Part shown: positions 9,482-19,207 of the stretch, in pieces
How the letters are laid out: each line of letters begins with the position of its first letter
Numbering within the stretch: the first letter of the stretch is position 1
Assembly (NCBI RefSeq): GCF_900114155.1
Contig: NZ_FOSC01000004.1
Span: 213,355 to 277,354, forward strand
Source of the DNA: Marinobacter persicus
GTDB lineage: Bacteria; Pseudomonadota; Gammaproteobacteria; Pseudomonadales; Oleiphilaceae
Length of the DNA stretch: 64,000 bases
Direction of reading: 5' to 3'
Made by a program: the position numbers and the translations under genes
Notes under the pieces: generated by a model
Seen by the model: only the letters and a program-made list of their open reading frames with translations
What the model was told of the DNA's origin: nothing
Database searches by the model: none

Positions 9482-11307
9482 TTCCCCCGCTCCTTGCGTT
9501 CTTTCCGTTCTTTCTTCGGCTGCGGTGGCACCAGGCTGATCAGGGTCCAGTCTTCTTCCGGCTCCAGTTCCTCCATGCTGCGTACCGGCCGGATGTGCTT
9601 GCGGCTGTCCATGACAAACAGCACCAGCGGCTGGTTCTGGTATTGATCCAGGAACTGCTGGTAGCCGAATTCCTCGCGCAGGTGGGTGGTTTTTACCGTA
9701 TAGCCCTGGCTCACCAGACTGGCCAGTTTGGCGTAGCTGGCTTCGCTGAACAGGCCCCGGGTGCGCTGGATTTTACCGGCGGTCTGCAGGCGCGCACGCT
9801 GGTCCTGGTCCCCCTCCGACAGGCTGAACACCGAGCCATCGCCAAACCAGTCCAGGAAGTGATAGGTGGCCAGTGAATTGAGCTGCTTGTACGGCGAGAG
9901 AATCAGTACGTTGCCGATACCGGTCAGATCCATGTGGGTGGCGGCGTGCTCGGATACCGGGTTGCCGAAATACACCGGCATGTTTTTCATGCGTGCCTGA
10001 CGAACGTTTTCCCAGTTGGTGTCGGTCAGCATGACCGGCACATCATGCTTTTGCAGGGCCTCGGCAATCAGCCGGGCAACCGGGTTGGCACCCAGGATCA
10101 GGAAGCCGTGGGCTGGCGGTTCCTGAACGCTCAGCAGCCGGGCGAAGGGCCGGGCGGTCAGGCTCTGCAGGGTCACGGTGGTGATGATCAGCATGAACAC
10201 CATGGGCACCAGAACGTCTGCCCCCTCAAAGCCGATGCGCTCCAGCTGGAAGGCAAACAGCGCCGAAACGGCGGCCGCGACAATACCCCGGGGTGCAATC
10301 CAGCTGAGATAGACTTTTTCCCGCCAGTTCAGTGAAGTGCCGATTGCCGACAGGAAAATGCTCACGGGCCGGGCCAGCAACATCAGCACCGCCAGTACAG
10401 CCGCCAGACCCCAGCCCAGTTCGGCAATGGAACCGAAATCCACCCGTGCGGCCAGGATAATGAACAGTGCCGAGATCAGCAGGACGCTCAGGGATTCCTT
10501 GAATTCCAGAATGTCTTCCACCGGCACCTGTTTCATGTTGGCCATCCAGATACCCATCACGGTCACCGTCAGCAGGCCGGACTCGTGTGCCAGTTCATTC
10601 GACAGCACATACACGCCGAGCATGAAGGTGAGGGTGCCGGCATTGTGCAGGTATTGCGGCAGCCAGTGTTTGCGCAGGGCCAGGCCATTCAGGTAGCCGG
10701 CACCGGCGCCGATCAGAAAGCCAACCATGAGGGTCTTGCCAAAAATCCAGGCGGAATGGCCGAACACGTTGCCCTGGCCCCAGGAGACAATGCCTTCGAA
10801 CACCAGAACCGCCAGCAAGGCGCCCACCGGGTCAATAATAATGCCTTCCCAGCGCAGGATGTTGGCTATGGACGACGTCGGGCGCACGGCCCGCAACAGG
10901 GGCGCAATCACCGTCGGGCCGGTGACCACCGAGATGGCACCGAACAGCAGTGCCACTTCCCAGGGGACGTCAAGAATCCAGCGTGCGGCCAGGGTACCGA
11001 TGGTGCAGGTGACAATGCTGCCCACCGGAATCAGGTTGCGCACCATCTTGCCGTGACTGCGTATTTCTTCGGCGCGCAGGGTCAGGCTGCCTTCGAACAG
11101 GATGATGGCCACCGCCAGGGAGATCAGCGGAAACAGCAGGTCGTCGAATACGGCCTCGGGTTGCAAAAAGCCGGTGACCGGGCCGGCAACAATACCGCCG
11201 ATCAACAAAAACAGGATGGCGGGCATGCGAACGCGCCAGGCCAGCCATTGGCAGAACAGGGATATAACGCCAATACTGGCGAGTATCATTGCCGTACTCG
11301 CGGGCAT
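9478..11307 (-). CDS. Cation:proton antiporter (CPA1 type) with C-terminal TrkA-N/RCK domain
   Basis: The 609 residues contain about 12 membrane helices of the Na_H_Exchanger fold (conserved VVTGPTVIAPLLR and the following GIIIDPVGALLAV), then a soluble nucleotide-binding domain starting near FLILGANPVARLIAEAL (~residue 400). This matches NhaP/KefB-like antiporters exchanging Na+ or K+ for protons and gated by a nucleotide. The C-terminus is Lys/Arg/Glu-rich. Which cation is moved cannot be told from sequence. Confidence 0.85.
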   Translation of the reverse strand: MPASTAMILASIGVISLFCQWLAWRVRMPAILFLLIGGIVAGPVTGFLQPEAVFDDLLFPLISLAVAIILFEGSLTLRAEEIRSHGKMVRNLIPVGSIVTCTIGTLAARWILDVPWEVALLFGAISVVTGPTVIAPLLRAVRPTSSIANILRWEGIIIDPVGALLAVLVFEGIVSWGQGNVFGHSAWIFGKTLMVGFLIGAGAGYLNGLALRKHWLPQYLHNAGTLTFMLGVYVLSNELAHESGLLTVTVMGIWMANMKQVPVEDILEFKESLSVLLISALFIILAARVDFGSIAELGWGLAAVLAVLMLLARPVSIFLSAIGTSLNWREKVYLSWIAPRGIVAAAVSALFAFQLERIGFEGADVLVPMVFMLIITTVTLQSLTARPFARLLSVQEPPAHGFLILGANPVARLIAEALQKHDVPVMLTDTNWENVRQARMKNMPVYFGNPVSEHAATHMDLTGIGNVLILSPYKQLNSLATYHFLDWFGDGSVFSLSEGDQDQRARLQTAGKIQRTRGLFSEASYAKLASLVSQGYTVKTTHLREEFGYQQFLDQYQNQPLVLFVMDSRKHIRPVRSMEELEPEEDWTLISLVPPQPKKERKERKERGN

Positions 11308-11329
11308 AGATGATTACCGTGTTGATGTT

Positions 11330-12121
11330 CTAAGGGGTGGCGCGCCGGGCAATGCGATTGAGCAAGCGGGACGCCGCAAAAAAACCGAAACTGGCCGTGA
11401 CCGGGCTGGCGGCGCCGAAACCGGAGGCGCAATCCAGCCGCACCGGGCCATCGGTGGCCGGCTTCTGCTGGCACACGTCACCGTCGGCTGCCGGGTAGGT
11501 CAGCTGTTCCAGAGAGTATACCGCCTCTATGCCGAAACGCCGTTTCGGATTGCGGGAAAAGCCGTATTCCCGGCGCAGTTTATTACGCACTTTCGCCAGC
11601 AACGGATCCTGCGTGGTTTTCGACAGGTCTGCGACCTGTATTTGCGTCGGGTCCGTCTGGCCGCCCGCGCCACCGGCACACACCACCGGAATCTTGCGGC
11701 GCTGGCAGTGGGCCAGCAGGGCGGCCTTGGCGTTTACGCTGTCGATGGCATCCACCACACCGGTGATGTCGCTGGTGATCAGCTCCTGCACATTTTTGCT
11801 GGTCAGGAAACCAAAGTGCACCCGGATGTCGGCCTGTGGATTGATGGCCTGTAGCCGGCGTGCCATGGCGTCGGTTTTGGTCTGCCCATACTGGCCCTGC
11901 AGGGCGTGCAGCTGGCGGTTGGTGTTGGACACGCAGATGTCGTCCATGTCGATCAGCGTGAGTGTGCCGATGCCACTGCGAGCCAGGGCCTCGGCGGCCC
12001 AGGAGCCCACGCCGCCAAGCCCGACAATGACAATGTGGGCATCGCGAAAGGCGGTTAATGCCTGGCGGCCGTACAGGCGTTCTATGCCGCCAAAGCGAAA
12101 GTGATAATCATCGGCTGTCAT
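11330..12121 (-). CDS. tcdA: tRNA threonylcarbamoyladenosine dehydratase
   Basis: This is an E1-like enzyme that converts t6A37 of tRNA to cyclic ct6A using ATP. The Rossmann ATP-binding motif GLGGVGSWAAEALARSG, the following LIDMDD, and VDAIDSVNAKAALL are typical of TcdA (CsdL/YgdL). The start at 12121 (MTADDYHFRFGG) matches the family N-terminus; a longer frame to 12163 would need a TTG start. The ~263-residue length is normal. The hydrophobic C-terminal tail (SFGFFAASRLLNRI) is also typical of the family. Confidence 0.92.
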   Translation of the reverse strand: MTADDYHFRFGGIERLYGRQALTAFRDAHIVIVGLGGVGSWAAEALARSGIGTLTLIDMDDICVSNTNRQLHALQGQYGQTKTDAMARRLQAINPQADIRVHFGFLTSKNVQELITSDITGVVDAIDSVNAKAALLAHCQRRKIPVVCAGGAGGQTDPTQIQVADLSKTTQDPLLAKVRNKLRREYGFSRNPKRRFGIEAVYSLEQLTYPAADGDVCQQKPATDGPVRLDCASGFGAASPVTASFGFFAASRLLNRIARRATP

Positions 12122-12198
12122 GTCTGGCTCGTAGGATGAAAGTGGAAACGGCCATTGTAACAAGTCCGGGGCCGGTTGAAGTAATCAGGAGGCACACA

Positions 12199-12930
12199 AT
12201 GACCACCCTTATCGCCGGAGTGTCCGGTGCCATCGGTTCTGCCCTCGCGGAGCGTTATCTGGCGCAGACCCAAGAGACGGTAATCGGCCTTTGCCGAAAG
12301 CCGGAGGCCGTATCCTTCCGACTCAGGGATGACCCGCGGGTGCGACTGCTGCCCTGGCAGGCGGATGCTCCGGAATCCCTGCCGGTTGACCGGCTGGCGG
12401 ACCTGCTGGCATCCCGGGAACCGCTGATCAATGTGGTGTACGCCACTGGCCTGCTACACGATGCGGCCATGTTTCCGGAAAAACGGCTGGAGGATATGCA
12501 GCCCCGGAACATGATAAAAGCGTTCGAGGTAAACTGTCTGGGCTTCGGGCTGCTGATGCAGGCATTGGCGCCACATCTGCGTGGCCGGCATCTGAAGCGG
12601 GTAGCGGCGGTGTCGGCGAAGGTTGGTTCTGTTTCTGATAACCATCTGGGTGGCTGGTACGCGTACCGGTGCTCGAAAGCCGCACTGAACATGCTGGTAA
12701 AGAATCTGTCGGTGGAGTTGCCCCGGAGGTGTGCCCCCATTGCCTGCGTGGCCCTGCATCCGGGTACCACGCGCTCGGCGCTGAGCGAACCGTTCAGCCA
12801 GTCGCTGGCCAAACTGACGGTACATGAGCCGGACGAAACCGCAGACAATCTTTTCCGGGTGCTTGAGAGCCTGTCTGACAAAGACAATGGCCAGTTCATC
12901 AACTGGGATGGCAGTGATTTGCCCTGGTAA
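12199..12930 (+). CDS. Short-chain dehydrogenase/reductase (CsgA-like)
   Basis: AGGAGG precedes the ATG at 12199 by about six bases. The 243-residue protein has an N-terminal dinucleotide motif (GVSGAIGSALA), a YAxG region (VVYATGLLH), NxxG-like residues, and the catalytic YxxxK (YRCSK) about residue 157, with a following PGTTRSAL loop. It resembles the CsgA/C-factor-like SDR subgroup. It converges on the chrR-sigma factor pair, and SDR genes are known members of RpoE-ChrR regulons in some bacteria; a regulatory link here is inference only. Confidence 0.85.
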   Translation: MTTLIAGVSGAIGSALAERYLAQTQETVIGLCRKPEAVSFRLRDDPRVRLLPWQADAPESLPVDRLADLLASREPLINVVYATGLLHDAAMFPEKRLEDMQPRNMIKAFEVNCLGFGLLMQALAPHLRGRHLKRVAAVSAKVGSVSDNHLGGWYAYRCSKAALNMLVKNLSVELPRRCAPIACVALHPGTTRSALSEPFSQSLAKLTVHEPDETADNLFRVLESLSDKDNGQFINWDGSDLPW

Positions 12931-12940
12931 ACGGGAAGGG

Positions 12941-12967
12941 CCGGCGACAGCCTGGGGCTGCCGCCGG
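12941..12967. terminator. Stem-loop between converging genes (possible terminator)
   Basis: CCGGCGACAGCC pairs with GGCTGCCGCCGG around a TGG loop, with one internal mismatch, between the SDR and chrR stops. No T-run follows on either strand, so termination activity is uncertain. Confidence 0.4.
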
Positions 12968-12978
12968 TAGTCCCGGGA

Positions 12979-13617
12979 TTAACGAATAAACGGGTTCAGC
13001 AGGCGGGTAAAGGTGCCGGTCAGTTTCAGGGGGGCGCTCAGTACCGACAGGGTGATGCAGTCTTCGTTGCCCACCGCCACCGGGCGGTGTTCGTCGTGCT
13101 CGTCCAGGGAAACAAAATCCCACTGGTTGAACACGCCGTTCTTGTCGGCGAAGGCGCCCTGCAGAATCACCGTGGTTTCGTCGCCCTTATGGGTGTGGGC
13201 GGGTGCCTTGCCGCCGGCACACAGTTTCTGCAGAACCACCCGTTCACTCTGGTCGGCGAACTTGTCGGTAATGTCCAGCACGCTCACGTCGCCGAGCTGG
13301 CGTTTCCACGGCAGATTGTCCAGATCGTCGCCCAACAGTTTCTGGATCGGGCTCAGTCTGGGCGTTTCCACCACCGGCGAGGTGTCCTCCGGGGCGGCAT
13401 CAATGCGCGCCATCAGTTGCTCGAAACTTGTCTCAGACACGGTCACTTTGGGCTGTTGATCCATCATTACCGCGCCCAGGCTGTCCAGGGTATCGACCCG
13501 GCTCCGGCAGTGCGAACACTCGGCCAGATGCAGGCGGATGCACAACGCCCGGGGTTCGGTCAGGTTGCCCGCGCTGTACTCCATCAATGTCAGGCTGTCG
13601 GGATGATGCCGTGTCAT
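12979..13617 (-). CDS. chrR: ChrR-type cupin anti-sigma factor
   Basis: The N-terminal zinc anti-sigma domain has His and the CSHC pair (HLAECSHCRSR), which bind zinc and hold the ECF sigma factor. The C-terminal cupin has APAHTHKGDETTVILQGAF and later His residues. The order and 212-residue length match ChrR of the RpoE-ChrR (ECF11) pair, known in other bacteria to answer singlet oxygen and organic hydroperoxides. Its ATG overlaps the stop of the sigma gene by four bases. Confidence 0.9.
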   Translation of the reverse strand: MTRHHPDSLTLMEYSAGNLTEPRALCIRLHLAECSHCRSRVDTLDSLGAVMMDQQPKVTVSETSFEQLMARIDAAPEDTSPVVETPRLSPIQKLLGDDLDNLPWKRQLGDVSVLDITDKFADQSERVVLQKLCAGGKAPAHTHKGDETTVILQGAFADKNGVFNQWDFVSLDEHDEHRPVAVGNEDCITLSVLSAPLKLTGTFTRLLNPFIR

Positions 13618-14261
13618 ACGTTCTGGTCCTGCAAAATAACTCGTAACTTGTTCAGTGCCAGGCGAACCCGGCTTTTCACGGTACCCAACGGAATGCCCAG
13701 CTCGTCGGCCACCATCTGGTGGGATTTGTGTTCCATGTACACCTTGGCGATCACGGTGATCTGCTCTTCCGGCAGCTGGCTGAGCGATTCACGGATGCGC
13801 CGTTCCGACATCAGCCGATGCAGAGAGGTAACCGGCTCGTCTTCATTTTCACCGGGAATCTGCCACAGGTCTTCCGTTTCCACCGCCATTTCCGCGTTTC
13901 TGCGTTGCAGTTTGCGCAGCATGTCGATGCGCTGATTACGGGCGATGGTGAATATCCAGGTGGATGCGGCAGCCTTGCGCCAGTCGTACAGGCAGGACCG
14001 TCGCCAGATGGAGATAAAAACTTCCTGCACCAGTTCCTCGGCGTGATTGGCTATGCCGTTGGAAATGGCGTAGTACTTGATCTGCGGGGCGAAGTGCTCG
14101 AACAGAGCCTGGTAGGCGGCTCTGTCCTGATGTTTGCCCACTTTCTCCAGCAACACGCCCCAGGGGTCTTTTCGGCCCTCGGCTTTGGCTGGCTTTTGCT
14201 CCAGTGTGGTCACCGGACGCTCCTTGACGGTCGCGTGGGTTGAGCGCGTTATGGCTATCAT
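13614..14261 (-). CDS. rpoE: ECF sigma factor, RpoE/ECF11 group
   Basis: Sigma region 2 (YAISNGIANHAEELVQEVFISIWR...STWIFTIARNQRIDMLRK) and region 4 with its helix-turn-helix (MVADELGIPLGTVKSRVRLALNKLR) are complete. The partner ChrR gene overlaps downstream. I chose ATG 14261; a GTG at 14270 in the same frame is an alternative. A convincing autoregulatory ECF11 promoter was not found upstream by eye. Expected targets are photooxidative or peroxide stress genes. Confidence 0.9.
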   Translation of the reverse strand: MIAITRSTHATVKERPVTTLEQKPAKAEGRKDPWGVLLEKVGKHQDRAAYQALFEHFAPQIKYYAISNGIANHAEELVQEVFISIWRRSCLYDWRKAAASTWIFTIARNQRIDMLRKLQRRNAEMAVETEDLWQIPGENEDEPVTSLHRLMSERRIRESLSQLPEEQITVIAKVYMEHKSHQMVADELGIPLGTVKSRVRLALNKLRVILQDQNV

Positions 14262-14371
14262 TTTATTCACTCATCGCAGATTTGTCAGTGAAGGGATTTA
14301 CGCCCCCCTGCAATAAGTGGATTGCCGTCGCGTGCCAAAAAATCAAAAAAATGCGCTTTTCTTGATCTGTC

Positions 14372-16273
14372 TCAGTGCTCGAGGTAGGTGTAGCCGTTCA
14401 GGCCCTCGGCCAGTTCCGCCAGAAGTTTTTGATCCGGCTCGCTATCCAGACCCTGGTTGGCGAATTTTCTGCGGTAGGCAGCCAGCAGGGTGCCCGCGTC
14501 AAAGTTCACATACTTCAGCACTTCAGCCACGGTATCGCCATTGACCGTTCCTGTCACGGAGTAGTGGCCGGTGTCGTCCAGGCGCACATCCACCGAGTGG
14601 GTGTCGCCGAACAGGTTGTGCATGTCGCCGAGGATTTCCTGATAGGCGCCGGTCATGAAAAAGCCGATCAGCTGTGGCTCATTGCTGTCTTCCTCGGGCA
14701 GGGGCAGGGTGGTTTCAATGCCCTGGCCGTCCACGTAGTGGTCAATGCGGCCGTCCGAGTCACAGGTGATGTCCTGGATAACCGCCCGACGGGTCAGTGG
14801 CCGGTTCAGGCCGTTCACCGGCATCACCGGGAAGATCTGGTCGATGCCCCAGACATCCGGCAGGGACTGGAACAGTGAAAAGTTGACGAACAGCTTTTCC
14901 GCCAGTTTTTCATTCAGCTCGTCGAGAATTTCCCGGTGGGCGCGGTTGGCGGTGTTGAGCTGGCCGCGCAGCAGGCGGCAGCAGTTGGTATAAAGGTTTT
15001 CCGCCTGGGCCCGCTGTGCCAGAGAAACCAGACCGTGGGAGAACTGCGCGTGTACGTCGGCCATGGCGTGCAGTACATCGTGGTAGATTTCCGCCAGCGC
15101 GCGCGGGGAGCGCTCATCCTGCAGGCTGGTCAGATCCCGCCAGAGATCCTGCAGCGGCGCCGGTGCCTCGGGTTTGGGCGGCCGGGGCGTGCGTACATCC
15201 GGGGTTTCCCGGTCAATCACATTGGTGACCAGCACCGAATGGTGGGCGGTCAGCGCCCGGCCGGATTCGCTGATCAGGTGCGGGTGGTCAATGCCCTGAC
15301 GGTCGCACTCGGCCTGCAGCACGTGCACCACGTTGTAGGCGTATTCGGCCAGGCTGTAGTTCATCGAGCAGTTGCTGCGCGAGCGGGTGCCTTCGTAATC
15401 CACGCCGAGTCCGCCGCCGATATCCACGGTGCCCACCGGTGCGCCCAGCTGGCGCAACTCGGTATAAAAGCGGGCACATTCCCGCAGGCCGGTCTGGATG
15501 TCACGGATATTGGCGATCTGCGAGCCAAGGTGGAAATGTAGCAGCTGCAGGGCTTCCAGGGCGTTGTGGTGGCGCAGGGTTTCCACCACATCAAGCACCT
15601 GACCGGCCGACAGGCCGAACTTGGATTTCTCGCCCCCGGTATTCTGCCAGTTGCCCTTGCCAATGCTGGCCAGACGGGCCCGCACGCCAATCAGTGGCTG
15701 TACGCCGAGCTTACCGGCCTCTTCCAGGATCAGCGGCAGTTCGGACTGCTTTTCCACCACAATGAACACGCGGTAGCCGAGTTTGCGGCCGATCAGGGCC
15801 AGGCGAATGTATTCCCGGTCTTTGTAGCCGTTGCAGACAATCACCGAACCGGGTTTGCCGGCCAGTGCCAGCACCGCCATCAGTTCCGGTTTACTACCCG
15901 CTTCCAGGCCGATCTGGCCGGCGGAGGCGGCGGGTTTGGCGGCCAGCAATTCCTCGACCACGCGGCGTTGCTGGTTGACCTTGATCGGGTAGACAGCGGT
16001 GTAGCTGCCCCGGTAATCCTGTTCCCGGGTGACCCGGTTGAAGGCATCGCACAGGCGGTTGACCCGGTCGTGCAGCACGTCGGTAAAGCGGATCAGCACA
16101 GGCAGGGTTACGCCGGATGCCACCAGGGAGCGGGTCAGGCCCGGCAGGTTGATGCTTGCCGGGGTTCGGCCGCGGTCCGGGCGGATTTCCACCTCGCCGC
16201 CTTCGTTGACAGACACATAGCCGTCACTCCAGTGAGCAATGTTATAAACCTGATGGGCGGCGGATTCGGGCAT
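14372..16273 (-). CDS. speA: Biosynthetic arginine decarboxylase
   Basis: This PLP enzyme converts arginine to agmatine, the first step of putrescine synthesis. The start at 16273 (MPESAAHQVYNIAHWS) gives 633 residues, the normal SpeA length; the open frame runs much further upstream without similarity. The PLP lysine lies in YPIKVNQQ, and GLGVDYEGTRS and the C-terminal region are typical. It is transcribed away from speE, 129 bases apart, so the two polyamine genes probably share a regulatory region. Confidence 0.95.
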   Translation of the reverse strand: MPESAAHQVYNIAHWSDGYVSVNEGGEVEIRPDRGRTPASINLPGLTRSLVASGVTLPVLIRFTDVLHDRVNRLCDAFNRVTREQDYRGSYTAVYPIKVNQQRRVVEELLAAKPAASAGQIGLEAGSKPELMAVLALAGKPGSVIVCNGYKDREYIRLALIGRKLGYRVFIVVEKQSELPLILEEAGKLGVQPLIGVRARLASIGKGNWQNTGGEKSKFGLSAGQVLDVVETLRHHNALEALQLLHFHLGSQIANIRDIQTGLRECARFYTELRQLGAPVGTVDIGGGLGVDYEGTRSRSNCSMNYSLAEYAYNVVHVLQAECDRQGIDHPHLISESGRALTAHHSVLVTNVIDRETPDVRTPRPPKPEAPAPLQDLWRDLTSLQDERSPRALAEIYHDVLHAMADVHAQFSHGLVSLAQRAQAENLYTNCCRLLRGQLNTANRAHREILDELNEKLAEKLFVNFSLFQSLPDVWGIDQIFPVMPVNGLNRPLTRRAVIQDITCDSDGRIDHYVDGQGIETTLPLPEEDSNEPQLIGFFMTGAYQEILGDMHNLFGDTHSVDVRLDDTGHYSVTGTVNGDTVAEVLKYVNFDAGTLLAAYRRKFANQGLDSEPDQKLLAELAEGLNGYTYLEH

Positions 16274-16402
16274 GGTTGCTATCCTGTGGGTAAACCGGGC
16301 AAGCGGCGACTGGCTGCATTGTAGGAGCTGCTCGCTGGCCCTACAATACGCCGCCGGCAAAAGGCCGGGCATCGCTGCAATGGCACAGACTGAGAGGCAG
16401 AC

Positions 16403-17284
16403 ATGACAGCATTGAATGATGGTTGGTTTACCGAAGTGTTCCAGGATCAGGGCACGGCGTTTTCCCTGCAGGTTAAACGGAAGCTGCACGAGGAGCAGAC
16501 GCCCTTCCAGAAGCTTGAAATCTATGAAACCGAAACCTTCGGCAACCTGATGGTGCTGGACGGCTGCGTGATGCTGACGTCCCGTGACAATTTCCTGTAC
16601 CACGAGATGATGACCCACCCGGCGCTGTTCACCCACAAGAACCCGAAGAAGGTGGTGATTGTCGGCGGTGGCGATTGCGGCACGCTGAAAGAAGTGCTCA
16701 AACACCCGGGCGTGGAAGAAGCCTGGCAGGTGGAGATCGATGAGCGGGTAACCCGCATGTCCGAGAAATACTTCCCGGAACTGTGCGAGAGCAACGAAGA
16801 CCCGCGCGCCAACTTTTTCTTCGGTGACGGTATCCAGTGGATGCGCGACATCGAGCCGGACAGTGTGGATCTGATTATCATCGACAGCACCGATCCCGTC
16901 GGCCCGGCCGAAGGGTTGTTTGCGCTGGATTTCTACCGTGATGCGCTGGCGGCGCTGCGCGAGGGCGGCATTATTGTCCAGCAGAGTGAATCGCCGTTGC
17001 TGCACACCAACACCATTATTCGCGATATTCACAATGACATGAAGAAGGCCGGTCTGAGCCACGTGCAGACCCTGCCGTTCCCCCAGCCCGTCTACCCCAC
17101 CGGGTGGTGGAGCTGCACCATGGGAAGCAAGGAGAACCCGCTGAAGTATTTCCGCGAGCAAGACGCGGACGAGCGGCCATTCGTTACCCGCTATTACAAC
17201 CGGGGCATCCACCAGGGAGCACTGGCGATGCCGCAATTCATGGTGGATGCGCTGGAAGACGAAGTGCATCCGGAAGAGGGCTGA
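16403..17284 (+). CDS. speE: Polyamine aminopropyltransferase (spermidine synthase)
   Basis: The enzyme transfers aminopropyl from decarboxylated S-adenosylmethionine to putrescine. The 293-residue sequence shows YETETFGNLMVLDG, YHEMMTHPAL, the nucleotide loop VVIVGGGDCGTL, the catalytic Asp in IIDSTDPVGPA, and YPTGWWSCTMGSK. The usual GGGDGG loop carries Cys at residue 92 in place of the second Gly. A bidirectional terminator follows. Confidence 0.95.
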   Translation: MTALNDGWFTEVFQDQGTAFSLQVKRKLHEEQTPFQKLEIYETETFGNLMVLDGCVMLTSRDNFLYHEMMTHPALFTHKNPKKVVIVGGGDCGTLKEVLKHPGVEEAWQVEIDERVTRMSEKYFPELCESNEDPRANFFFGDGIQWMRDIEPDSVDLIIIDSTDPVGPAEGLFALDFYRDALAALREGGIIVQQSESPLLHTNTIIRDIHNDMKKAGLSHVQTLPFPQPVYPTGWWSCTMGSKENPLKYFREQDADERPFVTRYYNRGIHQGALAMPQFMVDALEDEVHPEEG

Positions 17285-17327
17285 GCCGGCTTGCTCTGCA
17301 GAGGGGATTGCCGGTCAAGCAAACACG

Positions 17328-17362
17328 AAAAAGGGGGTGCCGGTTTCGGCACCCCCTTTTTT
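17328..17362. terminator. Bidirectional intrinsic terminator
   Basis: A GGGGGTGCCG / CGGCACCCCC stem with a GTTT loop is flanked by an A-run on the left and a T-run on the right, so it can stop transcription from both speE (+) and amt (-). Confidence 0.9.
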
Positions 17363-17403
17363 GGTCACTGGTTCAACCAGCTTGTTGTTGTCCGTGCCAG
17401 AGC

Positions 17404-18672
17404 TTATTTGCTGGAAACAAACTCCGGATAGGCTTCCATACCACACTCGGACAAGTCGACGCCTTCGTACTCGTCTTCTTCCGATACCCGGATACCCATC
17501 ACCGCTTTGATGATGCTCCAGACAATCAGGCTGGCCACGAATACCCAGACGAAGATGGTGACCGCACCAATCAACTGTCCGCTGAAGCTCACGCCGGAGT
17601 TGGTCACTGGTACCAGCAGCAGGCCAAGGAAACCACACACGCCGTGGGCGGAGATGGCACCGACCGGGTCATCAATGCGCAGCTTGTCCAGGGCAACGAT
17701 GCTCAGCACCACGACCAGACCACCCAGGGCGCCCCACAGGGTTGCTGTCAGCGCACTCGGCGTGGACGGCTCGGCAGTGATGACCACGAGGCCGGCGATG
17801 GCGCCGTTCAGCAGCATGGTCAGGTCGGCCTTGCCGAACATGGCGCGGGCGGTGACCAGGGCGGCAATGGCGCCGCCGGCAGCGGCCGCGTTGGTGTTCA
17901 GGAATACCATGGCCACGGAGTTGGCGCTGGCGATGTCGCCCAGCTTCAGAACCGAGCCGCCGTTAAAGCCGAACCAGCCCATCCACAGGATGAAAGTACC
18001 CAGAGCCGCCAGCGGCAGGTTGGCACCCGGGAAGGCGCGAATTTCGCCGTTCGGGCCGTACTTGCCTTTACGCGGGCCGAGCAGAAGAACCCCGGCCAGG
18101 GCAGCGGCCGCACCGGCCATGTGAACGATGCCGGAGCCGGCGAAGTCGCTGAAGCCCAGGTCGCCCAGGTTGTACATGCCGAATACATCGGCACCACCCC
18201 AGGTCCAGGCGCCTTCCAGCGGGTAGATAAAGCCGGTCATGAACACGGCAAAGATCAGGAAGGACCAAAGCTTCATGCGCTCGGCCACGGCACCGGATAC
18301 GATGGACATGGCGGTCGCCACGAACACCACCTGGAAGAAGAAGTCAGAGGCTGACGAGTAGATCGAGCCGCCTTCAAAACCGCCCTCACGATCGGCAAAG
18401 TCGCCCAGGATGCTGGTGACATCAATACCGGCAATGCCGGAGAGGAAGTAGCTGCCGCCATACATGATGGCGTAGCCGCACACCAGGTACATGGTGCAGG
18501 CAATGGCAAACAGGGCCACGTTTTTGGTAAGGATTTCGGTGGTGTTCTTGGCGCGCACCAGGCCCGATTCGAGCATGGCAAAGCCGGCGGCCATCCACAT
18601 GACCAGGGCACCACATACCAGGAAATAGAAGGTGTCTATCGCATACTGCAGGTGAAAGAGATTACTTTCCAT
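17404..18672 (-). CDS. amtB: Ammonium transporter
   Basis: About 422 residues with ~11 membrane helices and hallmark Amt sequences (MLESGLVRAKNTTEIL, GGADVFGMYNLGDLGFSDFAG region, DDPVGAISAHGVCG with the pore His pair). The start at 18672 (MESNLFHLQYA) follows CGGAGGG. It carries ammonium across the inner membrane and is blocked by GlnK under nitrogen excess. It lies 69 bases downstream of glnK, as in the conserved glnK-amtB operon. Confidence 0.95.
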   Translation of the reverse strand: MESNLFHLQYAIDTFYFLVCGALVMWMAAGFAMLESGLVRAKNTTEILTKNVALFAIACTMYLVCGYAIMYGGSYFLSGIAGIDVTSILGDFADREGGFEGGSIYSSASDFFFQVVFVATAMSIVSGAVAERMKLWSFLIFAVFMTGFIYPLEGAWTWGGADVFGMYNLGDLGFSDFAGSGIVHMAGAAAALAGVLLLGPRKGKYGPNGEIRAFPGANLPLAALGTFILWMGWFGFNGGSVLKLGDIASANSVAMVFLNTNAAAAGGAIAALVTARAMFGKADLTMLLNGAIAGLVVITAEPSTPSALTATLWGALGGLVVVLSIVALDKLRIDDPVGAISAHGVCGFLGLLLVPVTNSGVSFSGQLIGAVTIFVWVFVASLIVWSIIKAVMGIRVSEEDEYEGVDLSECGMEAYPEFVSSK

Positions 18673-18741
18673 GGGAAGCCCTCCGCACAAGGCTTTTAAA
18701 TCAGAATTTTTTGCGTTGGCTGGAAACTGGCCGGGTCGGGA

Positions 18742-19107
<366 letters not shown>

Positions 19108-19191
19108 TCAGTGGCCCCGCGGGCCAGGTGTCGGGTTCGGGGGATGCTGCCACCTCGCACATCAATTGTGCGGATTGCGTACGTAGGCTTT

Positions 19192-19207
19192 AGCATCGGG
19201 TATGCCA
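19192..19207 (-). promoter_or_regulatory. Sigma-54 (RpoN) promoter for glnK-amtB
   Basis: Reading the minus strand, TGGCATACCCGATGCT matches the TGGCAC-N5-TTGCW pattern with GG and GC at the required 12-base distance. It lies about 110 bases upstream of glnK. A weak NtrC-like near-palindrome (TGCGCTA-AAA-TAGCACC) lies ~45 bases further upstream. Nitrogen control is established for this operon in related bacteria. Confidence 0.65.

Noticed and set aside
14262..14371. ECF-type autoregulatory promoter upstream of the sigma factor gene
   Set aside because: TGATTT- and TGATCT-like strings occur but without a matching -10 at proper spacing.
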